Shown here: one piece after another, positions 1 through 7,700 of the stretch
Layout of the letters: each line of letters starts with the position of its first letter
Position numbering within the stretch: position 1 is the first letter of the stretch
From: Planctomycetota bacterium
GTDB lineage: Bacteria > Planctomycetota > PUPC01 > JACPCR01
Direction: 5' to 3'
Assembly: GCA_030740295.1 (NCBI GenBank)
Contig: JASLXP010000459.1
Span: 1 to 8,982 of the forward strand
Length of the DNA: 8,982 nt
Notes under the pieces: model-generated
Databases searched by the model: none
The model's input: the letters and a program-made list of their open reading frames with translations, nothing else
What the model was told of the DNA's origin: nothing
Made by a program: the position numbers and the translations under genes

Positions 1-2239
1 TCTCGTCTCCTCTCCAATTGAAAGGAACGGATTCTTCGGAACAGTGAACGATGATCTCACGGGACTTGAATGGTGAGACCACTGCACACTCGGCGCTTTC
101 GAGAGACTCGATGATCACCGGGCCGAGATCTCCGTCCACACGGAATGCGCTGACCAGGAATGCGGATTCCGCGCGGAAGTGATGGAAGCTCGCATCGATG
201 TGTTGTGGCAGACCCGGGAAAAGGCGAATCTTGCCGCCCCAGCTTTGAAGGAGCATCTCATTGACGGCGGCTGCGGCGCCGAAACCTGCCTCCAGGGTCG
301 GGGAGCAGAATTCCAGTGCGCTGATCCCTTTCCGTTCGTAGTCGCCGCTTGTTGAAAAAGAATTCGCTTCGACGAAACCTTCCAGGTAAAGGCCGAGCAT
401 GCGTTCGGCTTTGCGGCCCTGACCAAGACGCGAAGCTATGCAGGATGCCCAGGGGAATGACCATGACATCCACATTCCGTGGCCTCGCTGGATGAGGTCT
501 GCCAACGACTGTTTCGCCAGTTTCGCATCGGCTTCCGTGCCTTCGAGATTCACGTCGCCGATGGGGAAGACGGGCGCCAGGTGAGAGAGGTTGCGGTGCG
601 ATTCGTGTGTGCTCGAACCGGGCCACTCGGTCAGGCAGCCGGAGGATACTGGGTAGTCGGGCAGGCTTTCCAGGATGGATCTCCATTCTCCCGTTTGGTC
701 CAGATCTGCCTGGAGGAGTTCGCTGGCCTCGAGGCAGATTGTCAATAGCTGCTTCATCAGGCAGACATCTAGCGCGGAATCCGCGCACCAGGCTTGCGGC
801 AATTCGCTGTAGAGCTCGGGGCTGTGGGACGGAGCGAGAGTGTATTTCCCATCTTTGAGCTCCCATATCTGTTCGCAGAACCTGAGACACTCCTTGATGA
901 ACGGATATGCTTTGTCTCTAAGAAAACTATGGTCGAGAGTGTACTGGTAATGCAGCCAGAAATGCTGGGCCACCCAGGCACCGGCCATGGTCCAGAGTTG
1001 GACAGTTGACCAGCCGTCAATGCGTCTACCCAGTGGATCGGTGCCCGTGGGCAGGCAGGCGCCCTCAAAGCCGAACATGTCTTTAGTATCACGTCTCAGT
1101 TGGGGCAGGATATCCAGAAGCCAATCGTAGAGTGGCTCGCCGAGCTCCAGGTGATTGCTGGTGTAAATGGGCCAGTAAGTCTGTTGGGTCTTAATGTTGA
1201 AATGGTAATTGCCCCGCCAGGGCGGCACCGCGCTGTCCGGCGGCCAGAGCCCTTGAAGATTGCACGGCAGAGACCCTGGCTGAGAAGCGGAAGCGAGTTT
1301 GTAGAGCTCCATGTGCCACAGGTTTTCAAGCCTTCGGTCACTCATCGAAAGCCAGGACTTGTTCCAGAACTCTTCCCAGTGCTGCAGATGCCCGTCCCAG
1401 ATTTCCCGGGAGGTGGAACTCTCGGCGACCTGCATCCTCGAAGTCGCATCATCGAGTGCCTCCTGCCTGGATTCACCACTTCCGATCACCACGTAAAGCC
1501 ACACGGGGGCGCTTGAGAGAATCGAAATATTCGTCAGGCCGCTTTCCGATTCTTCGAAATCCACTTTGCGGTCTCCCCGATAGCCTGCGATGAGAACTGC
1601 GCATGCCATTGAGTTCGGGATCTTCTGAACGTAACCCACGCATCCATCCTGGGTGACCTCCGCCAGTGGCGGGTAGCCTAGGGCTTCGACGAGATCGTTC
1701 TCGCCGCTCAGCAGCTTTCTTTCGAAGCCTACCTTCAGGGCACGTCCGAGATTCTGATTCTGAATACGAATGCACAGGACATCAGGCTCGAGCGAAGCAA
1801 AGGCCCTGATCTCCATATGCCGCTGGTGGTGGCGCAGCTTCCTTTCTGAGTGCGCGCGATAGAGGTTCAGACGTTCGTTGAAAGAACATTCCAGCCCCCG
1901 GAGATCAAAATCGAGAGTCAGCCTTCCTACCGGCAGAAAGGTCGGGGTGATATCCTCGACGCCTTTGAGCTGTGCCCAGACTTCGTCAAAGGTCTCCCAG
2001 TTCTCGCTCTGGATGCACTGTTTGAGGAACGGCCAGTTAAAGCGTTCATCGTCGATGTCATCGAGACGCAAGTCCCAGAAATCGCCTTTCGCCAGGGTGT
2101 AGTGAATCTGATTGGGGCCGCCCCACTGCATCGCGCCGATATCACCATTGCCAAGAGGAATGCCCTGAATCCATTTCGGAGGGGGCCTCTCGTTGACCAG
2201 AGCCTGGCGTCTGAAGTGATTGCGAAGGGACTCTTTCAT
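1..2239 (-). CDS. GH95-like glycoside hydrolase (alpha-L-fucosidase 2-like), C-terminus cut by window edge
   Basis: One uninterrupted frame runs from an ATG at 2239 to the left edge, giving 746 visible residues. GH95 proteins are usually about 750-800 residues, so little is missing. The N-terminal domain opens with IQGIPLGNGDIGAMQWGG (residues 24-41), as in GH95 enzymes. The (alpha/alpha)6 catalytic part shows NYHFNIKTQQTYW (344-356), PSHSPELY (470-477, with the likely general acid E475), HRNLSHL (548-554) and EMLLQSWGGKIRLFPGLP (661-678). Family members release terminal L-fucose or L-galactose from glycans by inversion. Several catalytic positions differ here, so the substrate is uncertain. 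No signal peptide is visible, which suggests a cytoplasmic enzyme acting on imported oligosaccharides. No Shine-Dalgarno precedes the ATG; the nearest in-frame alternative, a TTG further upstream, also lacks one. The gene is divergent from the oxidoreductase-fold gene at 2410. Fold assignment is firm; exact activity is not. Confidence 0.85.
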   Translation of the reverse strand, partial: MKESLRNHFRRQALVNERPPPKWIQGIPLGNGDIGAMQWGGPNQIHYTLAKGDFWDLRLDDIDDERFNWPFLKQCIQSENWETFDEVWAQLKGVEDITPTFLPVGRLTLDFDLRGLECSFNERLNLYRAHSERKLRHHQRHMEIRAFASLEPDVLCIRIQNQNLGRALKVGFERKLLSGENDLVEALGYPPLAEVTQDGCVGYVQKIPNSMACAVLIAGYRGDRKVDFEESESGLTNISILSSAPVWLYVVIGSGESRQEALDDATSRMQVAESSTSREIWDGHLQHWEEFWNKSWLSMSDRRLENLWHMELYKLASASQPGSLPCNLQGLWPPDSAVPPWRGNYHFNIKTQQTYWPIYTSNHLELGEPLYDWLLDILPQLRRDTKDMFGFEGACLPTGTDPLGRRIDGWSTVQLWTMAGAWVAQHFWLHYQYTLDHSFLRDKAYPFIKECLRFCEQIWELKDGKYTLAPSHSPELYSELPQAWCADSALDVCLMKQLLTICLEASELLQADLDQTGEWRSILESLPDYPVSSGCLTEWPGSSTHESHRNLSHLAPVFPIGDVNLEGTEADAKLAKQSLADLIQRGHGMWMSWSFPWASCIASRLGQGRKAERMLGLYLEGFVEANSFSTSGDYERKGISALEFCSPTLEAGFGAAAAVNEMLLQSWGGKIRLFPGLPQHIDASFHHFRAESAFLVSAFRVDGDLGPVIIESLESAECAVVSPFKSREIIVHCSEESVPFNWRGDE

Positions 2240-2304
2240 GAAGGACAGGCGCTCACTTGGATGGTCGCATAGGTTATAAAGGTGTCTGAATAAAACAAAG
2301 GAGA

Positions 2305-2333
2305 TTGCCAAGCGTCGGGGAGAAAACTTAAAA
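2305..2333 (+). promoter_or_regulatory. Candidate sigma70-like promoter
   Basis: TTGCCA (2305-2310) is followed after 17 bases by TTAAAA (2328-2333), upstream of the gene at 2410. The -35 matches the E. coli consensus at five of six bases but the -10 at only three. The promoter consensus of this organism is unknown, so this is only a candidate. Confidence 0.25.
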
Positions 2334-2342
2334 TGTGATCGG

Positions 2343-2373
2343 GAATCAGGATTCAGAGGATTCAAGATTCAGG
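2343..2373 (+). repeat. Short GATTCA-type direct repeat cluster
   Basis: Four imperfect copies lie in a row: GAATCAG (2343-2349), GATTCAG (2350-2356), GATTCAA (2359-2365) and GATTCAG (2366-2372). They sit just downstream of the candidate promoter and 25 bases before the ribosome binding site. They could be a regulator-binding array in the leader, or a slippage product. No known operator is recognised. Confidence 0.4.
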
Positions 2374-2396
2374 ACAAATCAACACAATTAGGACCC

Positions 2397-2404
2397 AAGG
2401 AGAG
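2397..2404 (+). promoter_or_regulatory. Ribosome binding site
   Basis: AAGGAGAG lies five bases before the ATG at 2410. It is a strong Shine-Dalgarno match and fixes this start. It is the only obvious one among the five genes of the window. Confidence 0.8.
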
Positions 2405-2409
2405 ACCCC

Positions 2410-3450
2410 ATGAGTGACACCATCAAAATCGGCATTATCGGCGCAGGCAGCAATACGACTTCGAGGCATATTCCCGGGCTCCAGGCTATCGAAGGCGTGG
2501 AGATCGTCGGTGTCTGTAATCGGTCTCGTGACTCCTCCCAGCGCGTGGCCGATGAGTTCGGCATTCCGAAGATCTATGACAACTGGTGCGATGCAATCGA
2601 TGACGAAGAAACCGGCGCGATTGTCATCGGCACCTGGCCGTACATGCACTGCCGCTGCACTCTCGCTTCCATCGAGGCGGGCAAACATGTGATGACCGAA
2701 GCACGAATGGCACGCAACGCGGTAGAAGCCCACATGATGCTCGATGCGTCGCAGACCAACCCGGACGTCGTGACCCAGATTGTGCCGTCGCCCATGACCT
2801 TGAAGGTGGACAACGCCATCAAACGCCTCATCGCCGAGGGATTTCTGGGCGACATTCTCGCGGTGGACATCCATCACGCGGGCGGTTTCCTCGATACGGA
2901 AGAAGGACTGCACTGGCGGATGAATTTTGATTACAGCGGTTACAACATCCAGGCGCTCGGCATCTACTACGAAGCCGTCCTTCGCTGGGCTGGCGAGGCC
3001 ACGAGTGTCATGGCAAAGGGGAAGACCTACGTGACGATGCGCAAGGATGAAAATGGGCTGATGCGGCCCGTCCGAATTCCTCAGCATCTGGATGTGATTG
3101 CTGACATGGCCTGCGGCGCGCAACTGCACGTGCAGCAATCGACCGTCAACGGTCTGATGCAGGGCGGCGGCGTTTACCTGTTCGGCAGCGAGGGAACGCT
3201 GAGATTCTTTGGTGGTGAACTCTATGGTGGAAAGAAGGGCGACGACGACTTGCAGGCGATCGAGATCCCTGCAGACGAACAGGGAGGTTGGCGAGTAGAG
3301 GAAGAGTTCATCAGCGCCATCCGGGGCAACGAAGTCATCACCCACACTTGTTTCGAAGACGGCGTAAAGTACATGGAATTCGTCGAGGCCGTCACCCGCA
3401 GTATGGCGAATGGCCGGTCCATCCCGCTTCCGCTGGAATTGGATCTGTAG
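2410..3450 (+). CDS. Gfo/Idh/MocA-family oxidoreductase-like protein with altered catalytic residues
   Basis: This 346-residue protein has the usual family length. An N-terminal Rossmann fold shows IGIIGAGSNTTSRHIPGL (residues 7-24), with the GxG dinucleotide motif at 11-13, and AIVIGTWPYMH (70-80). It is followed by the alpha/beta substrate domain, with the family-typical FGSEGTLRFFGG at 258-269. Relatives are cytoplasmic NAD(P)-dependent dehydrogenases or reductases of sugars, inositols and similar polyols. The classical EKP motif after GKHV reads EAR (97-99), which removes the catalytic lysine. The usual DxGxH reads ALGIY (182-186), which removes the Asp and His. It may therefore be a divergent subfamily with another chemistry, or a binding protein. 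A strong Shine-Dalgarno fixes the start. It is divergent from the GH95-like gene, which suggests a role with sugars, but the substrate cannot be named. The fold is certain; reductase activity is not. Confidence 0.9.
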   Translation: MSDTIKIGIIGAGSNTTSRHIPGLQAIEGVEIVGVCNRSRDSSQRVADEFGIPKIYDNWCDAIDDEETGAIVIGTWPYMHCRCTLASIEAGKHVMTEARMARNAVEAHMMLDASQTNPDVVTQIVPSPMTLKVDNAIKRLIAEGFLGDILAVDIHHAGGFLDTEEGLHWRMNFDYSGYNIQALGIYYEAVLRWAGEATSVMAKGKTYVTMRKDENGLMRPVRIPQHLDVIADMACGAQLHVQQSTVNGLMQGGGVYLFGSEGTLRFFGGELYGGKKGDDDLQAIEIPADEQGGWRVEEEFISAIRGNEVITHTCFEDGVKYMEFVEAVTRSMANGRSIPLPLELDL

Positions 3451-3533
3451 CTATCTCGTGCAGTTCGGACCTTCTACTGTGGGCCGGCGCCCGTTGTCGC
3501 ACTCCAGAACGAATTCCGACAGAACAAAAGAAA
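3451..3533. other. Convergent intergenic stretch
   Basis: This lies between the stop of the rightward gene and the terminator hairpin. It contains a small GC-rich inverted repeat (GGGC-CGGC-GCCC near 3482) without a T-run, and no gene. Confidence 0.5.
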
Positions 3534-3565
3534 CCGCAAGTCGTCTGACCTGCGGCTTTCTTGTT
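3528..3565. terminator. Bidirectional rho-independent terminator
   Basis: The hairpin spans 3534-3555: CCGCA-a-GTC, loop GTCT, GAC-c-TGCGG. On the plus strand it has one A-C mismatch and is followed by CTTTCTTGTT. On the minus strand the mismatch becomes a G-U pair, giving a nine-pair stem followed by TTTCTTTTGTT. It lies between two convergent genes, 84 bases after the stop at 3450 and 32 bases after the stop of the leftward desaturase, so it can serve both. It looks stronger for the desaturase. Confidence 0.75.
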
Positions 3566-3586
3566 AAGGAAACTCTCCCAATCTCT

Positions 3587-4519
3587 TCAGGCAGCCACTC
3601 GATTTGAGTTCATCACCCTTTCGGATGGTGATTGCAGATCCCAGATGATGCCTATCCGATTCAGCACTACGAGGGTGTAGAAAGTGATATCGACCTCCCA
3701 CCAGTAAAAGCCCTGCCGGGCCGAGGTCTGGTAGTAGTGATGGTTGTTATGCCAGCCTTCGCCCAGGGTCATGAGCGCGAGGAGCCAGTGATTTCGGCTG
3801 TCGTCGGTCGTCTCATAACGCCGGCGACCAAACATGTGTGTCAAGGAATTGATGCTGAAGGTAACGTGACAGCAGAGCACTGTGCTGACGCAGAATCCCC
3901 ACACGAGCCCCGACCAGCTTCCAATCAGCCAGCAGAGGACGGCCAACGCAATAACGGGCACGAGGTGGTGTCGATTGAGCCATCGGAGTTCCGGATATCT
4001 GGCCAGGTCCTTGACCCTGTCGTAACGGGTATCAAGGTATTCGGATGAAAGAATCCATCCGACGTGGGACCACCAGAATCCATCGCGGCGGGGAGAATGC
4101 AGGTCATTCTCCAGGTCGGAATAATCATGATGATGGCGATGATGAGCGGACCACCAGAGGACGCCTTTCTGAGCGGCCGAAGAGCCTAACCAGGCCATGA
4201 CGAATTGAAAGGCTCGGCTGGTCTTGTAAGAGCGATGCGAGAAATATCGATGGTAGCCACCGGTGATGGCCCACATACGAATGAGATACAGGAAAATGCA
4301 GAGGATGATGGCGGTGGCATCCACTCCGGTCCAAATCGCAGCGAAACAACTGAGATGGAGACCCAGAAAAACAACGCTGTTTACATGAGTCCAGAAATGA
4401 CGCTGCTCCTCATTCTGCGGCAGATCCAAATCCGGTGAATCTGGTTCCTGTAATTCTTCGATTTCTGGTTTAGACAAATTCTCCTCCATAAAATCCAGGT
4501 CCGGACATGGTGCACACAT
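3587..4519 (-). CDS. Acyl-CoA / fatty acid delta-9-type desaturase (membrane di-iron)
   Basis: This is a 310-residue integral membrane desaturase of the stearoyl-CoA/DesC type, which uses O2 and electrons to put a cis double bond into a saturated acyl chain. All three histidine boxes are present: HRYFSH (90-95), HHRHH (126-130) and HNNHH (257-261). The extra NxxxH pair, N224 and H228 in NSLTHMFG, also matches the metal ligands known in stearoyl-CoA desaturase. Hydrophobic segments at about 48-62, 66-84, 185-200 and 203-222 fit a four-helix topology. The acidic N-terminus (about 12-40) should be cytoplasmic. No cytochrome b5 or ferredoxin domain is fused, so electrons must come from elsewhere. 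The start is ambiguous between M1 (4519) and M11 (4489, MEENLSKPEIEE); neither has a Shine-Dalgarno. The gene follows the large coiled-coil gene on the same strand after 201 bases and is probably transcribed separately. A terminator hairpin lies downstream. Confidence 0.93.
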   Translation of the reverse strand: MCAPCPDLDFMEENLSKPEIEELQEPDSPDLDLPQNEEQRHFWTHVNSVVFLGLHLSCFAAIWTGVDATAIILCIFLYLIRMWAITGGYHRYFSHRSYKTSRAFQFVMAWLGSSAAQKGVLWWSAHHRHHHDYSDLENDLHSPRRDGFWWSHVGWILSSEYLDTRYDRVKDLARYPELRWLNRHHLVPVIALAVLCWLIGSWSGLVWGFCVSTVLCCHVTFSINSLTHMFGRRRYETTDDSRNHWLLALMTLGEGWHNNHHYYQTSARQGFYWWEVDITFYTLVVLNRIGIIWDLQSPSERVMNSNRVAA

Positions 4520-4720
4520 CCGAATTGCGGGCTGGTGATGTTTTGATTGGGCTCTTAGAGGTGTCGGCGGCCAGCCTGCCTCACCTGGCTTTGGGTAATG
4601 ACCTGCCCTCTAAATGGCGGGGCATTTTATGGGATCACAAGTTGCCACACATCCCTGATAAGCCGATGGGTGAAGGCTGGTAAAGGGATTGGGTTGACGG
4701 TCATCTGAGTAACCAGACTC
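4520..4720. other. Intergenic region upstream of the desaturase
   Basis: The 201 bases hold no convincing gene. Two small inverted repeats are visible: GCCAG/CTGGC around 4573-4594, and TGCCC/GGGCA around 4604-4625 followed on the plus strand by TTTTAT. The stretch should contain the desaturase promoter and the 3' end of the leftward upstream transcript, but no clear promoter or terminator stands out for the minus strand. Confidence 0.5.
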
Positions 4721-7700
4721 TCAATTCTTTCCGATCCGAACCATTGGGTAACCTATACTCAGATCTGCGAACGCTTTGCGATTCTTTTCGCCAAATTCCG
4801 TTCGAACGTCATGGTAAACCAGTCGTACGGTGTCGCCACTCCTGAGGTTGAGCACGGCTTCTCGGACTGGTTTGAAATACTGTTGAGTGTCCACCGAGCC
4901 GCTGAATATCCCCGAACTTCTGGCGGTTTCTTTCAGCACTACGAACAGCGAGATGCCCGGGCCTTTCACCCGCAATTCAGCGGAGACCCGATCCAGTTTG
5001 TAAGGATTGAGATTCATGTCCTGGTCCGTCACTTCAAACTCCAGGACGTCACCGGGCACGATGCCCTCACGGTCTTCATCGGTGCGAATGGCAGCCAGCC
5101 GCGCCTTCCCATCTGAGCCCAGCAGAAGCAGGTCTCCCCAGGTATCAGGTTTGTTGTAAGAAAGGATTTCTTTGGTGGCAGACCACTGAATCTGATCCTT
5201 TCGCTCTTTGGTGAGATTAATGGAAAAATTCATGGCCAGATAACGGCCGGGTATGAGGCTCGGTCTGGCGAGCGCTCGGCGATGCACGAATGCCTCGACC
5301 TGATAGCCACCCGGGATGACTTTACCTGCAGAGAAGCCCTTCTGCTTTCTGCTGTCCACATAATTTGTATAACGATCCAGCCCTCGGAGACCTCGCCCTA
5401 CTTCAGAAAAAGTGGACTTGGGATTCCCAGTCACACCAAACGGCATGAAGCAGAACTGATGAGAGGTCTTACTCGTCTCCATGAATTTGAGCCGGCTGTT
5501 GTCCATGTCGATCCACGCTTCGAAACCGTCACCCATCCAGGCGTGTTGTTTGTATTTCTGAATTCCTGTCGGATCGAGAATCCTGTAACAGAAGTAGAGC
5601 CCCTCGGGATCCCACCGCATGTAGATTTTGGGGCCATTCTTGATCTTGTTCGGGCTGTGCCCTCGATACATCAACTGGATGGGATGTCGAAGCTCTCCCC
5701 AGTCTGACAGGTCCCCATCGATGGTGATAGGAGCTTGCACCATTGCGGCCGCGCCAAAGGCTTTGGTCTTAAATGTCGGCTCGGGCACTGTCCGTTCTTT
5801 GTCCGGCTCAGATTCATCAACCGGGATAGTTTCCACATAAATACGAGCCGCGCCGAGATCGTCGGATTCCGCAGCGACTGTTTCGGGACCGTTGTCCTCT
5901 TCGACTTCGGCATAGAAATCTGTTGGGTCGACCCGGTCTCTGAGGTCTTTGATAAACTCCTCATATGCCTCACGATTGAATCGGAACAGGTCGTGCCAGT
6001 TCCGGCCCAAACCGAGACCGTACGGGCTGAGCCCGACGCCGATGCCCGGGCCCATGCCACCACCTGGCGGCCCGGCAGTTGGCAACTCACCAAGACCCAT
6101 TCCGCGGCCTTCGGCAAGGTTCTCTGAAACCTGCATCAGTTTCTCTTTCAGGCCCGTCACCTCACCCAGGCCCTCGGCCGTACCCGTGCCCAGAGGGCTT
6201 TGCACTCTGACCGCATTCGCGCCGCGCTCGACTTCGCCAGGAATGTGTTCTTGAGCAGCTTGCGCCAGTGCGCTCGAAACGCCTTCGGCCGCGGCATCGA
6301 TCTCTTCACCTGCAAGCTCCTGCAGGCGTTTTGCGGCTTCCGCCATCTGGGCTGCGGCTCCGGCTTCGCTCGCGAGCTGGGCATCAACAGCTTTCAGTTG
6401 GTTCACGGAATTCTCGATGTCTTTGGACACCTCTTCCGCCCTGGCTTGGGCCTGCTCGTTCTCATTGGCCTTTAGATGCTCTTCTGCCTCATTCGCCTTC
6501 TTTTGAGCCGGGCTGCGTTCGATGGTAGTCACGGCTTTATCGATATGGCGGTCGACGGTATATGAGACGCTCCGCGCGCCGGTCAGGGCATCGAGTGCTT
6601 CCTCGTGTTCGTCCCCAATGCGGATGGCGAGCTCGCGCTGCTGCTCGCTGTGAGCATCGGCGTTTTCCTTCGTCACCTCATCTTTGATTTCGCTCTGCTC
6701 GGCCCCGCTGGCCTCGAACTTCTTGATGACCTTCGAGATTTCTTCGCGGGCTTCCTCGATGTGTTTAAGGTCGAGGGCATCGAATGAATCCCTCGTGCGT
6801 GAGAGAGCTGATTGTGCATCGACCGGTGTCTTTGTCAGTTCCTCATCGAGCGCTCTGGAGATGTCCTTCTTCAAAAAATCTTTGAATTCATCCTGATTCA
6901 GATGCAGCCTGGTCAGGTCCTTCTCGACCGCATCTGTAATCTTATTCGCGGCGATGGGGATGGCCTTGTCCTTGACCCGTTCTGTCACCTCCTCGCGGAT
7001 TTCGTTCTCCGCCTTCTTCAACGCTTCTGCGACCACTGCCTTTTGAATCTCATCAGCGGAACGGCTGCGCGTATCTGAATCGAGACCCCGGGAGACTGAT
7101 TCAAGATCTCGGATTTGCCGGTCGACATTTCTGATGACATTGTCGACCTCTTTCCGGGCTACCTTTCTGTCTTCGTTCTTAATGGCCTTCTGCGCATTCT
7201 GAATCATCTCGGCAGTCTGTTCACTGCGGCCGCCTTCCCGCAGTTTCTTCGCTGACTCGGCCAGTCGGGGGCTCTGCTTCTCGACCGTTTCGAGGGCGCG
7301 CTTTACTGCTTCACCCGCTTTGGGGGCCTGGGCCGCCGCTTCCTGCTGCTCTTTCGCGGCTTTGCTGAAATCAGATTTGGAGGCCGGCGCGGACACTTCC
7401 GATTCGGCCCGTTTCAGCTCCTTCAGCTCCTTCACCGCTTTTTGAATTTCCTCCTTTGCATCGGCCAGGCGTTCCTTGCGCTCTTCCCATGATTTGGCCT
7501 CGGCTTCCTTCCGGAGGGTTTCACCGGTTCGATTCCGGAACTCATATTCGATGCGATTCTTAATCTGCGGTGCCACATTGCTCCGGACATACTGCCGCAC
7601 CTGGGCCATCAGCATCTCCTTCTGCATCTCCTCCAGATCCATCATCATCTTTTCGAAAGCCGCGTTGCGGAGCTGTTCGAGCAGCGCATCGATCTCTTCG

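Larger units (their letters stand above)
2240..2409. other. Divergent intergenic region
   Basis: These 170 bases separate two genes read away from each other, so they should hold both promoters. They contain a weak sigma70-like candidate, a cluster of GATTCA-type repeats and a clear ribosome binding site for the rightward gene. No ORF of its own is convincing here. Confidence 0.7.

Noticed and set aside
258..890. A 210-codon open frame on the minus strand beginning with GTG
   Set aside because: It is a shifted frame inside the GH95-like gene, whose own frame is continuous and carries the conserved motifs. The translation is Arg/Pro-rich and family-less.
1..2239. Possible frameshifted or broken hydrolase, because many short frames cover this region
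   Set aside because: Translation from the ATG at 2239 runs to the edge without a stop and keeps the GH95-like motifs in order, so the gene is intact as far as it can be seen.
2362..3345. A 327-codon open frame on the minus strand, antisense to the oxidoreductase-fold gene
   Set aside because: It lies almost wholly inside a well-supported gene. Its translation shows no recognisable family or domain order, and its openness is explained by the codon bias of the sense gene.
4600..4630. Possible terminator hairpin TGCCC...GGGCA followed by TTTTAT on the plus strand
   Set aside because: The stem is only five pairs with an 11-base or longer loop, and no plus-strand gene ends nearby.
5282..5707. 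A 141-codon plus-strand frame within the large coiled-coil gene
   Set aside because: It is antisense to the CBM9-like coding region, has no ribosome binding site, and its translation resembles no family.
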